The notes beneath the pieces are model-generated. The model was given only the letters and a program-made list of their open reading frames with translations. It did not search any database and had not been told where the DNA came from. DNA of 42,128 nt from Desulfobulbaceae bacterium. GTDB taxonomy: Bacteria > Desulfobacterota > Desulfobulbia > Desulfobulbales > Desulfobulbaceae. The position numbers and the translations under genes were made by a program. How positions within the stretch are numbered: the stretch's first letter is position 1; every line of letters starts with the position of its first letter. Positions 17,218 to 24,818 of this stretch are shown here, piece by piece. The stretch is from assembly GCA_024763055.1 (NCBI GenBank), contig JANTGH010000015.1, positions 1 to 42,128 of the forward strand, given 5' to 3'.

Positions 17218-17448
17218 TTACCCGAGCCACTCTTCCACCTCGGCCTGTTTGGGGACCCGGCCGACGCATTTCACCTCGCCGTCAATGACCACAGCCGGGG
17301 TGGAAAAGATGCCCAGCTTGGCCATTTCCGCAAAATCAGTCACCTTACTGATAGAGGCATCACTTCTCTTTGCCGCAACAACATCCTGAACAACCTTTTC
17401 CGCCTGTTTACAGGACGCGCATCCTGGTCCGCATACTTTGATTTCCAT
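17218..17448 (-). CDS. Small thioredoxin-like protein (thioredoxin_3, MTH895 type)
   Basis: A 76-residue cytoplasmic protein with the thioredoxin_3 pattern: MEIKVCGPGCASCKQAEKVV with a CASC active site, the loop FSTPAVVIDGEVKCVGRVP, and a final helix. Such 'redox-active disulfide protein 2' members often accompany PF03773 permeases and ArsR regulators, as here, where the permease gene lies 33 bp upstream. It may bind or reduce a thiol-reactive metal(loid), or serve the permease's cysteines. AGGAGAAGAAGAT precedes the ATG. The role is inferred from co-occurrence, not demonstrated. Confidence 0.88.
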   Translation of the reverse strand: MEIKVCGPGCASCKQAEKVVQDVVAAKRSDASISKVTDFAEMAKLGIFSTPAVVIDGEVKCVGRVPKQAEVEEWLG

Positions 17449-17481
17449 ATCTTCTTCTCCTTACATTTTTCAGAATCCTGG

Positions 17482-18567
17482 TTAGATAATCATATTGAAT
17501 AAGAAACCGGTAAATAAAATTCCGCTGCCAACAACAGCAATAAACACAGTGATCAGTGCTGGTTTCAGCACCTTACGCAGAATAACCATTTCCGGCAGAG
17601 ACAGGGCAATAACGCTCATCATAAAGGCCAGCACCGTTCCAAGAGCCGCGCCTTTTCCCAGCAGTGCTTCGACAATGGGCACAATTCCTGCGGCATTGGA
17701 ATACATGGGTATACCGACCAGAACCGCGGTAGGAACCGACCACCAGGCGTCCTTACCCATAATGGAAGCCATAAAATCCTCCGGTACATAACCATGGATG
17801 GCCGCGCCGACACCAATGCCGGCGACCACATAAATCCAGACCTTACCGACGATATCCCGCACAGCTTCACGGCCGCGCTGCACCCGATCCGCCCAGGTGA
17901 GTTTTTCTTCAACCACAACAGCCTCTGCCGCCCGCAACTCCTGAACCCAGTCTTCAATCCAGTGTTCAAGATGGAAACGGCCGATGATCCAGCCTGAGAC
18001 CATGGCAATCATAAGCCCGGTTCCAAGGTATAAAGCAGCAACTTTCCAGCCGAGCAGCCCATACAGCAGAATCAGGGCGATCTCGTTAACCATTGGCGCG
18101 GCGATAAGAAAGGAAAAAGTCACTCCCAGTGGTACCCCGGCCTGAACAAAGCCAAGGAAAAGCGGCACTGCCGAGCAGGAACAAAACGGTGTGACAATGC
18201 CAAGCAGGGAGGCCATGACATTGCCGGCGGTTTCACGTTTTCCGGCCAGATATCTTCGGGTGCGTTCCTGGGTGAAAAAAGAACGAATCATGCCGACGAT
18301 AAACACGATCAGGGTGAGCAGCATCATGACCTTGGGAACTTCATAGACAAAAAACTGGATCGCACCCCCGAAATGGCCGTCTTTTTCAAGACTGAGCAAG
18401 GAGTAGGTAAAGAATTCTGAAAAAGGCTCTAATTGTCCGTAGATAACATACCAGAGCACAAGCCCTATCATGCCTAAAAAGGCTGCCTTACATTTGCTTT
18501 TGCTTTCCAAGGGCAGGTCTGATTCCGATTTTGTGCACCCGCAACCGGGAGTTTGAATAGGTTCCAT
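17482..18567 (-). CDS. PF03773 (ArsP_1-like) permease
   Basis: About 361 residues with eight or so membrane helices. The family signature GIVTPFCSCSAVPLFLGFVQ carries the CSC motif, followed by GVTFSFLIAAPMVNEIALIL and later YSNAAGIVPIVEALLGKGA. Some family members (ArsP) export trivalent organoarsenicals; others are less defined. The N terminus MEPIQTPGCGCTKSESD has a Cys-rich stretch that could bind metal(loid). ATG 18567 is preferred because AAAGGAAAATAAT precedes it; an upstream in-frame extension of 22 residues has no ribosome binding site. It is the first gene of the thioredoxin/RND/cytochrome series and is preceded by a good promoter. Confidence 0.88.
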   Translation of the reverse strand: MEPIQTPGCGCTKSESDLPLESKSKCKAAFLGMIGLVLWYVIYGQLEPFSEFFTYSLLSLEKDGHFGGAIQFFVYEVPKVMMLLTLIVFIVGMIRSFFTQERTRRYLAGKRETAGNVMASLLGIVTPFCSCSAVPLFLGFVQAGVPLGVTFSFLIAAPMVNEIALILLYGLLGWKVAALYLGTGLMIAMVSGWIIGRFHLEHWIEDWVQELRAAEAVVVEEKLTWADRVQRGREAVRDIVGKVWIYVVAGIGVGAAIHGYVPEDFMASIMGKDAWWSVPTAVLVGIPMYSNAAGIVPIVEALLGKGAALGTVLAFMMSVIALSLPEMVILRKVLKPALITVFIAVVGSGILFTGFLFNMII

Positions 18568-18755
18568 ATTATTTTCCTTTGTTATTACCTCTGCAATCCC
18601 GAAAAAATAACTGCCTCGGGCAGGGCTATGCACTTTCGAATTATTACGGCAACAAAAGCCCTGTTTTTCTCCGCAACAAGGGTAAGGCCCAACACTCTGC
18701 CGAGATCAACCACGGCCTTCGTGACTCGAACAATCCCTTTTACAACAATCTATAT

Positions 18756-18801
18756 ATCGCTATTTAACGATTAAGTATAAAGCAGCCCCTCGCTTTGTCA
18801 A
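18756..18801 (-). promoter_or_regulatory. Sigma-70 promoter with operator-like repeat for permease/efflux operon
   Basis: On the minus strand TTGACA (18796-18801) and TATACT (18774-18779) are 16 bases apart, close to consensus. Immediately downstream, around the expected start, lies ATCG-N8-CGAT (18756-18759/18768-18771) in an A+T-rich context that suits an ArsR/SmtB-type repressor. A leader of about 200 bases separates it from the permease ATG. The leader has a 50-codon open stretch without a recognised start. Confidence 0.65.
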
Positions 18802-19000
18802 TGTTTTTTATTGTCACACGTAACGAAGCGGGCAAAATGTTCCTCAATTTCAAAGCAAGTCGAACAAGTGGGTAAAAAAGAGGACAACAGGAGACTGAAC
18901 CCGACATGACAAACCTATATTTGACTGCGGTTCCCAAAAATAGATGCAATGGGAAAAGTGACAACAAGACAAATTCAATCAAAAAAATAAAGATGGATGG

Positions 19001-19113
19001 TGTGTCAGCGGCGACCTGAAAATGTCTTATTTCTGGCGGGTTAAAATGCTTGAACCATTTTCTGTCAATCAGAATTCAAATTTGCCCCCCTATCAGCGCC
19101 TAAAAATGACCCC
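19001..19113. mobile_element. Insertion-sequence end remnant with iterated motif (IS21-like)
   Basis: The motif TCAGCG...CCTGAAAATG (from 19005) recurs as GGCGGGTTAAAATG (from 19037) and TCAGCGCCTAAAAATGACCCC-like sequence (19093-19113). Iterated sites inside one terminus are typical of IS21-family ends, where the transposase binds. No istA or istB gene follows; an IS66 remnant starts instead. Family assignment is tentative. Confidence 0.4.
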
Positions 19114-19178
19114 AAAAAAAAAATCAAAAAAAGATGCGGTTAACATGGATCTCCAGAAATCATTCAAGGAGAATTCCA

Positions 19179-19690
19179 ATGACGAGACACCTTTCAAGAA
19201 CGGCGCAACCAGGAAATCATCGACAATGGCAGGTTCATGTAAAGGCACAGGAAAGGAGTGGGCTGAGCCGGGCCGAGTATTGTCGCCGGCATGAGCCATC
19301 CTACCATGCCCTTACCTGCTGGCAACAGAAACTATCCGGGAGTCCACACTCTGGAGCGACACTGGTCCCGATACCTCGTAAACAATTGCTCCATGATTCC
19401 GCACAATCAAAAGGATCCTGACTGAGGATTTTCGTGACTGATCAGTTGTCCGTAGAGGTGGGGGATTACTTTTCAGCGACTACCCTGAGCAGAGTGCTAT
19501 CGATGCTGAAGAATCGGTACTGTTTTTTCGACCAACTTTGCTCAGGTGTACATTGCTTCCGGAGTCACGGATATGCATAAATCAATCAACGGCCTGTCCA
19601 TTTTGGTTGCCGAGCAACTTGATCTTGATCTCCTCTCAGGTTTTTTGTTAGCTTTCTATAACCGAAAGCGAATAAAAAAACCTCGGTTTG
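19179..19690 (+). pseudogene. IS66 family remnant (tnpA and tnpB fragments)
   Basis: A frame from ATG 19179 (AAGGAG upstream) encodes HVKAQERSGLSRAEYCRRHE and YHALTCWQQKL, typical of the small IS66 TnpA protein, but stops at 19421. A shifted frame around 19443-19520 resumes with VEVGDYFSATTLSRVLSML, the TnpA C terminus. Another frame from about 19540 encodes FAQVYIASGVTDMHKSINGL then LLSGFLLAFYNRKR, the N-terminal half of IS66 TnpB, and ends in unrelated sequence by about 19690. The large transposase TnpC is absent. Frame shifts and truncation mark it as inactive. It sits beside another IS end in a gap between two operons, suggesting repeated insertion there. Confidence 0.85.
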
Positions 19691-19928
19691 ATGCCTTTAT
19701 AAAAATTAAAGGTAACTATTCTGGTAGATGCAAAAAAACTTGTATTTACTTCGGAATCTAACTGTTCAGGAATTCCACATATTTGATTATTTAGGTCTTT
19801 GAAGCATACTTGTGCTATTCGAGAAAACCAAAATGAGTGAAGAATGGGCGCTAAACAGTTACAGTTAAAGAAATTTTAATTTACTGCCAGGCGCGCTACT
19901 GTTAGCTTTTCAAAAAAAGGATTGCTCT

Positions 19929-20789
19929 ATGGCAAATGTGGATCAATTTGAAAGTATTTTTCGAGCATCGGTTAAGGAGCGGTTGGAATATAGACAAATT
20001 CCCATCGCATCGATATTAATAATTACCGATCTTTCCGCAGATGAAGCAAAGGTTTTTCAGAAGCGCGTTCAATCGTTTCTTTCCGTCCTTGGCTCGTCTG
20101 AGGACCTGAGCTTTTTTCTCGTAACCGGTGATGAATTCCAAACCACAGAGGAATTATTGCAGCTGACAGCTGCATATACTCTTGATTTGATCTGCAGTTA
20201 CCGCAATCTTCACTCCAGGGCATGGCGGTTTCCCCATTCCCTTGGCGAACATCTTGATGTGCTTATCCAGAAAACAACGACTCCTGTTCTGATCCTGCCG
20301 CATCCCCAGGCAGGGTATATGGCTGAGCACGCAATGCAGGATTTAAAAGAAGTCATGGTGGTTTCAGACCTGGTGGCAATCAACCATGACCTTATTAATT
20401 ACGCGGTCCGCCTGACCCAGTCCACCGGGACTTTATTCCTCAGTCATGTGGAAAATCAGTATATTTTTAATCGCTACATGGATGCCATCGGCAAGATTGA
20501 CGTGATAGATACCGAGCTTGCCCGTACCCGTCTTGCAGAGCAACTGCTCAAGGAACCCGAAGATTACTTTTTAAGCTGCACTGAAATACTCAAGGAACAT
20601 GGGATTACCCTTGATATCCGTTCCATGGTTCGTTTCGGGCACGGCCTGCAGGAGTATCACCGGCAGATTGAGGCCCGGAAGCTTGATCTGCTGGTAATGC
20701 ATGCCAAAGATGAACGCCAGCAGGCAATGAATTCGATTGCCTATCCGCTGGCCGTGGAACTGAGGCAGATCCCTTTACTGATGATCTAA
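19929..20789 (+). CDS. Universal stress protein family (UspA-like, two domains)
   Basis: 286 residues forming two Usp-like halves. The first runs from ASILIITDLSADEA to TPVLILPHP near residue 125; the second from EVMVVSDLVAINHDLINYAV through GTLFLSHVENQYIF to LDLLVMHAKDERQQAMNSIA and IPLLMI. The typical G-2X-G-9X-G(S/T) ATP loop is not clearly preserved in the second half, so it may not bind ATP. AAAAAAAGGA precedes the ATG by 7 nt. A transporter gene follows 22 bp after the stop, an association common for Usp domains that regulate transport. Probably cytoplasmic. Stress or ion-status sensing for the transporter is inference. Confidence 0.8.
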   Translation: MANVDQFESIFRASVKERLEYRQIPIASILIITDLSADEAKVFQKRVQSFLSVLGSSEDLSFFLVTGDEFQTTEELLQLTAAYTLDLICSYRNLHSRAWRFPHSLGEHLDVLIQKTTTPVLILPHPQAGYMAEHAMQDLKEVMVVSDLVAINHDLINYAVRLTQSTGTLFLSHVENQYIFNRYMDAIGKIDVIDTELARTRLAEQLLKEPEDYFLSCTEILKEHGITLDIRSMVRFGHGLQEYHRQIEARKLDLLVMHAKDERQQAMNSIAYPLAVELRQIPLLMI

Positions 20790-20811
20790 TCTCTACAAGA
20801 CTATGCAGATA

Positions 20812-22188
20812 ATGGAACATACCGCACACATCAGCCAGGGCACTACTTTATTTTTTGGCGCCTTACTGGCTTCCATGATCCTGGCTCTTGCGCTTGAAGA
20901 AAAAATACACGCCAAGAAATCCATCATTGTCGGCACATTTGCTATCTTTTGCCTGCTGATCGCCTCGGGACTCGGGATCATTCCTTTTGGTGATATTATT
21001 CTACCTGGTGGTCATAAACTGCATATGCCGGTCTATATTGAAGCCGTTGACTGGGAGGTCATTGCCATTATCATCGGCTCAAGTCTGTTTGTTGATGTAA
21101 CCTCCCGTTCCGGCCTGTTCAGTTGGGTTGCCATCAAACTGACTAAAATATCCGGCGGTGATCCACTGAAGCTGCTCTGGGCTTACGGCCTGATGACAGT
21201 GGTGTTTTCTGCAGTGCTTAATAATGTGACAGCCATGATTATCGTCGGTTCGCTGACTGCTGTTTCCCTCAACAAACTTAAGCATACAAACAAGCTCCTG
21301 GGTTTTTTGCTTATTGAAGGACTGCTGACCAATGTAGGCGGTCTGCTCACCTTGATCAGTTCGGTGCCCAATATCATTGTCGGTAACACGGCGGGAATCA
21401 CGTTCACAGAGTTTTTCCTCAAGGCAAGTCCCTATGTCTTTGTGGCCACGGCGGCAACATTACTGTTAGGTGCCCGGCTATTTGATATTCATCCCATACG
21501 GCTTGACCAGGAAAAAAAAGAGGCCGGAGAGCTGGTCAAAAGTTTTGATGAAAAGGATTCTATTGCCAGTCGCGGTTTTTTTATTTTTGCCGCCGTCCTG
21601 CTGGTGGTCTTTATCGGTATGATTGCCGCCACTTCCATCACTCCGGTCATAAAAGACCTGGGCCTCGGCTTTGTGGCCATGAGTTTTGCCATTATTGTTC
21701 TCATTCGTTTTAAACACGAGGTTGATCCTTTTTACCGGGCCATTGACTGGGACCTGATCCTGTTTTTTATCTTTTTATTTGTAATCATCAATGTGATGGA
21801 GCATGCCAGAGTACTGGAGCTCATCGGTAAAGGCGTCGGTCATCTCATAGGAAAAGACGGTCAAGGAAAAAGCGGCCTTGTTTCTTTGCTTCTCGCCTCT
21901 TCAGTGTTCAGTTCGGTAACGGATAACATTCCCCTGTCGGCCATGCTGGCGAAAATTCTTTCCGCCCAGGGTATCTCCGGTGATTCATCCCTCTGGTGGT
22001 CCGTCATTTTCGGCGCAAATCTCGGCGGCAATATCACCCCCATCGGCTCGGCCTCAACTCTGGTTGCGGTCACCATTATCCATAAACACGAACTCAGCCT
22101 TTCCTTTCTCGGCTTCATCAAAAAAGCCCTCCCCTTTGCCCTGATGCAGATAGCTCTTGCCGTATGCTACCTGCTCCTGTTACATTGA
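20812..22188 (+). CDS. ArsB/NhaD-type ion transporter (SLC13-like permease)
   Basis: About 458 residues with eleven or twelve predicted membrane helices, belonging to the ion transporter superfamily (ArsB/NhaD/CitMHS). Signature regions are VFSAVLNNVTAMIIVGSLT and GGLLTLISSVPNIIVGNTAG in the first half and VFSSVTDNIPLSAMLAKIL plus FGANLGGNITPIGSASTLVA in the second, the paired re-entrant loops. NhaD-type sodium/proton exchange is the closest guess; arsenite export by an ArsB-like mechanism is less likely since acr3 is present. ATG 20803 is an alternative start three codons upstream. It is in an operon-like row with the Usp gene before it. Confidence 0.85.
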   Translation: MEHTAHISQGTTLFFGALLASMILALALEEKIHAKKSIIVGTFAIFCLLIASGLGIIPFGDIILPGGHKLHMPVYIEAVDWEVIAIIIGSSLFVDVTSRSGLFSWVAIKLTKISGGDPLKLLWAYGLMTVVFSAVLNNVTAMIIVGSLTAVSLNKLKHTNKLLGFLLIEGLLTNVGGLLTLISSVPNIIVGNTAGITFTEFFLKASPYVFVATAATLLLGARLFDIHPIRLDQEKKEAGELVKSFDEKDSIASRGFFIFAAVLLVVFIGMIAATSITPVIKDLGLGFVAMSFAIIVLIRFKHEVDPFYRAIDWDLILFFIFLFVIINVMEHARVLELIGKGVGHLIGKDGQGKSGLVSLLLASSVFSSVTDNIPLSAMLAKILSAQGISGDSSLWWSVIFGANLGGNITPIGSASTLVAVTIIHKHELSLSFLGFIKKALPFALMQIALAVCYLLLLH

Positions 22189-22255
22189 CACATCTTCTGA
22201 TTGTCCCACCCTGTGGGATACATACGTCGAACTACAGAAATAGAAGGAGATCTTC

Positions 22256-22870
22256 ATGAATATTGATCTTGCCAGACAAAACGCCGCGCAGATATATTCG
22301 GTCATGGCCCAGACAATCATACCCAGGCCCATTGCCTGGGTGTTGTCGGAGAATGCGAATGGAAGCTTCAACCTGGCGCCGTTTTCCTATTTTGCCCCAA
22401 TCTGCAGTAATCCGCCGCTCGTTATGATTTCAATCAGTAAGAAACCCGATGGGACTTTGAAAGATACCCGGGCCAATATAAAGGAACGCAAAGATTTTGT
22501 TCTCCATATTCCCTCCCGGGAACAGTTGGAGCCCATGAACGCGAGCGCTGCAACCATGGCGGCAGGAGTGTCCGAAGTGGAAGAACTGGGACTTGGGTTG
22601 ACCGGTTTTGAAGGGTCGCGTCTACCCAGAATCAAGGACAGTCGGGTGGCCATGGCCTGCAGCCTGTATGAAATCAAAGAAATCGGTAAGGGCCCCTATG
22701 CCATGATCCTTGGCCGGATTCATCATATCTACATTACAGATGCGGCCATACTCGAACAAACAGATGAAAAAACCCGCATCGCACCGGAACAACTCAATCC
22801 AATAGGTCGTCTCGGCGGGCCGCAATACGCGGAACTGGGCAGGATCATAACCCTGGCCCGTCCCGAATAA
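22256..22870 (+). CDS. Flavin reductase-like, FMN-binding protein
   Basis: 204 residues of the flavin reductase-like split-barrel family (PF01613). Diagnostic segments are YSVMAQTIIPRPIAWVLSEN at the N terminus, NLAPFSYFAPICSNPPLVMI, the KDTRANIKERKDFVLHIPS stretch and the final RLGGPQYAELGRI. Such proteins bind FMN and transfer electrons or reduce flavins; physiological partners vary widely. AGAAGGAGATCTTC lies just upstream of the ATG. It follows the transporter gene by 67 bp and precedes a TSUP permease by 38 bp on the same strand. The specific function is not evident. Confidence 0.87.
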   Translation: MNIDLARQNAAQIYSVMAQTIIPRPIAWVLSENANGSFNLAPFSYFAPICSNPPLVMISISKKPDGTLKDTRANIKERKDFVLHIPSREQLEPMNASAATMAAGVSEVEELGLGLTGFEGSRLPRIKDSRVAMACSLYEIKEIGKGPYAMILGRIHHIYITDAAILEQTDEKTRIAPEQLNPIGRLGGPQYAELGRIITLARPE

Positions 22871-22908
22871 CAGGAAGCAGTGCTTATTGAAGATAACAGG
22901 GGAAAGGA

Positions 22909-23667
22909 TTGGCAGACTTAGCGACCCCAACCCTTTTGTTGCTTTTTCTGGCAGGAGGACTGGCCGGTTTTGTGGATTCGATCGCCGGAGGAGGCGGAAT
23001 AATTACCGTGCCCGCGCTGCTGGCAGTCGGCATCCCACCACATCAGGCACTGGCAACCAATAAACTGCAGAGTTCCTGCGGCAGCCTGACCGCGGCCATG
23101 AATTATACAAAAAGGGGACTGATGAATCCGCGTGAACTTTTCACAGGATTTTTTTTCAGTTTCATCGGAGCAATGGTTGGCGCCATTGTGGTGCAGCATT
23201 TCAGTGCCGGCTTTCTGGAAACCATGATCATTGCCCTGTTGATTGTCCTTTTTGTCTACACTGCATTATCACCAAAACTGGGCTTTGAGCAGAAACCGCA
23301 TAAAATAAATCATCTCTGTTTTTACACCTTTTTTGGTCTTTTGCTCGGTTTCTATGACGGTTTTTTCGGACCGGGTACAGGCAATTTCTGGACAATATCA
23401 CTTGTAGTGCTTGTCGGGCTTGATCTCAAGCAGGCCACCGCCCAGACCAAGCTGTTCAATGTTACCAGCAATATTGTCGCCCTCGCGGTTTTCATCTACT
23501 CCGGATTGGTACTCTGGACGGCAGGGATCGCCATGGGCGCGGGACAAATTATCGGCGCTTATTGCGGTTCCACCCTGGTCAGTAAAAGAGAAACTTACTT
23601 TATCAGAATCTTTTTTCTCATCGTCGTGGCCGCGACAATTATCAAACTGATATTTGAAAGGGTGTAA
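22909..23667 (+). CDS. TSUP family (TauE/SafE) sulfite/anion permease
   Basis: 252 residues with about eight membrane helices. The N-terminal GLAGFVDSIAGGGGIITVPA and the repeat GLLLGFYDGFFGPGTGNFW are the two internal signatures of the TauE/SafE/TSUP family. Members export or import sulfite, sulfoacetate or other organosulfur anions, which would fit a sulfur-metabolising organism. TTG at 22909 is taken as start because GGGGAAAGGA lies immediately upstream. It is the last plus-strand gene before the convergent trpS. Substrate is unproven. Confidence 0.88.
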   Translation: MADLATPTLLLLFLAGGLAGFVDSIAGGGGIITVPALLAVGIPPHQALATNKLQSSCGSLTAAMNYTKRGLMNPRELFTGFFFSFIGAMVGAIVVQHFSAGFLETMIIALLIVLFVYTALSPKLGFEQKPHKINHLCFYTFFGLLLGFYDGFFGPGTGNFWTISLVVLVGLDLKQATAQTKLFNVTSNIVALAVFIYSGLVLWTAGIAMGAGQIIGAYCGSTLVSKRETYFIRIFFLIVVAATIIKLIFERV

Positions 23668-23718
23668 TGAGAATGTAATTCAACCGCATCCAACCTGATA
23701 AAGTAATTTTCCAATCCG

Positions 23719-24687
23719 CTAATAGCGCAACCCCACCCGGTCTCTAACCAGATCAAGGGTCCGGCTCGCCCTGGCCCGAGCCTTGCCCGCTCCTTTATGC
23801 AGGACTTCCCGCAGATAATCCTGGTTGGCCAGCAGTTCTTTTTTCTTTTCCCGGGCCCCGGCAAAATAATCCAGGATAAGCTCAAAAAGGTCCTGCTTGA
23901 TATACCCATACGCCGCCCCGCCGTTCACGTACAGATCATGAACCTCGGCAAGTTTTTCCTTTGAAGCAAACAAGGAGAGCAGGGCATAGAGATTACATTT
24001 TTCCGGGTCCTTGGCATCTTCCACCGGCGTGGCATCGGTCTGGATAGCCATCACTTTTTTCCGCAGAGGTTTATCATCAAGAAAAATCGGAATGGTATTT
24101 CCGTAAGACTTTGACATCTTTTGACCGTCCAGACCCGGTACAATAGCCGTGGTTTCGTTGATCGACGGCTCCGGCACTACAAAAGTCTCGCCAAAGGTAT
24201 TGTTGAACTTGATGGCAATATCACGAGCTACCTCAAGATGTTGTTTCTGGTCTTTGCCCACCGGCACAATGTCGGATTGATATAAAAGAATATCCGCGGC
24301 CATCAACACCGGATAGGCAAAAAGACCATGACTGGCGGCAATACCCTTGGCCACCTTGTCCTTGTAGGAATGACAGCGTTCGAGCAATCCCATGGGCGTC
24401 AGGGTGGAAAGTATCCACATCAACTCGCAGACCTCCGGTACATCCGATTGCACCCAGAAAGTGCAACGGTCGGGATCAAGGCCAAGGGCTAAAAAATCGG
24501 CGGCAGCTTCAAGAGTGCCACGACTGAGCTTTTCCCTGTCATGCACCGAAGTCAAGGCATGAAGATCAACGATAAAAACATAGAGATCAGATGTCTCCAT
24601 GTTGGAAATCATGGTTTTCATCATGCCGAAATAGTTGCCTATATGAAGCTGGCCTGAAGGCTGTATGCCTGAAAGAATGCGTTTCAT
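23719..24687 (-). CDS. trpS: Tryptophanyl-tRNA synthetase
   Basis: 322 residues, standard length for a bacterial class I TrpRS. The HIGH-type motif is PSGQLHIGNYFG near residue 10 and the KMSKS loop is GQKMSKSYGNTI near residue 192. Between them are the Trp-binding and dimer regions (YPVLMAADILLYQ, VPVGKDQKQHLEVARDIA). It charges tRNA-Trp in the cytoplasm. It converges with the TSUP gene and follows dnaK on the minus strand after an intrinsic terminator, so it is likely transcribed separately. Confidence 0.96.
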   Translation of the reverse strand: MKRILSGIQPSGQLHIGNYFGMMKTMISNMETSDLYVFIVDLHALTSVHDREKLSRGTLEAAADFLALGLDPDRCTFWVQSDVPEVCELMWILSTLTPMGLLERCHSYKDKVAKGIAASHGLFAYPVLMAADILLYQSDIVPVGKDQKQHLEVARDIAIKFNNTFGETFVVPEPSINETTAIVPGLDGQKMSKSYGNTIPIFLDDKPLRKKVMAIQTDATPVEDAKDPEKCNLYALLSLFASKEKLAEVHDLYVNGGAAYGYIKQDLFELILDYFAGAREKKKELLANQDYLREVLHKGAGKARARASRTLDLVRDRVGLRY

Positions 24688-24747
24688 AATCTATAATTCA
24701 CGGTTGAGGATTCAAGGTTAAATATTCCCGGGAGATGGAAGATAAAC

Positions 24748-24792
24748 CAAAAACACAAAAAAGGGGAGCACGGATTTGCATCCGTACTCCCC
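24748..24792 (-). terminator. dnaK intrinsic terminator
   Basis: On the minus strand GGGGAGTACGGA and TCCGTGCTCCCC (24763-24792) form a stem with one mismatch and a six-base loop, followed by TTTTTTGTGTTTTT. It begins 27 bases after the dnaK stop. Confidence 0.9.
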
Positions 24793-24818
24793 TTTTGCCT
24801 TTCTAACGCTGAAGCGAC

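Noticed and set aside
18553-18774. Small plus-strand gene opposite the permease leader
   Set aside because: No ribosome binding site or family resemblance, and it overlaps the promoter and leader of the permease operon.
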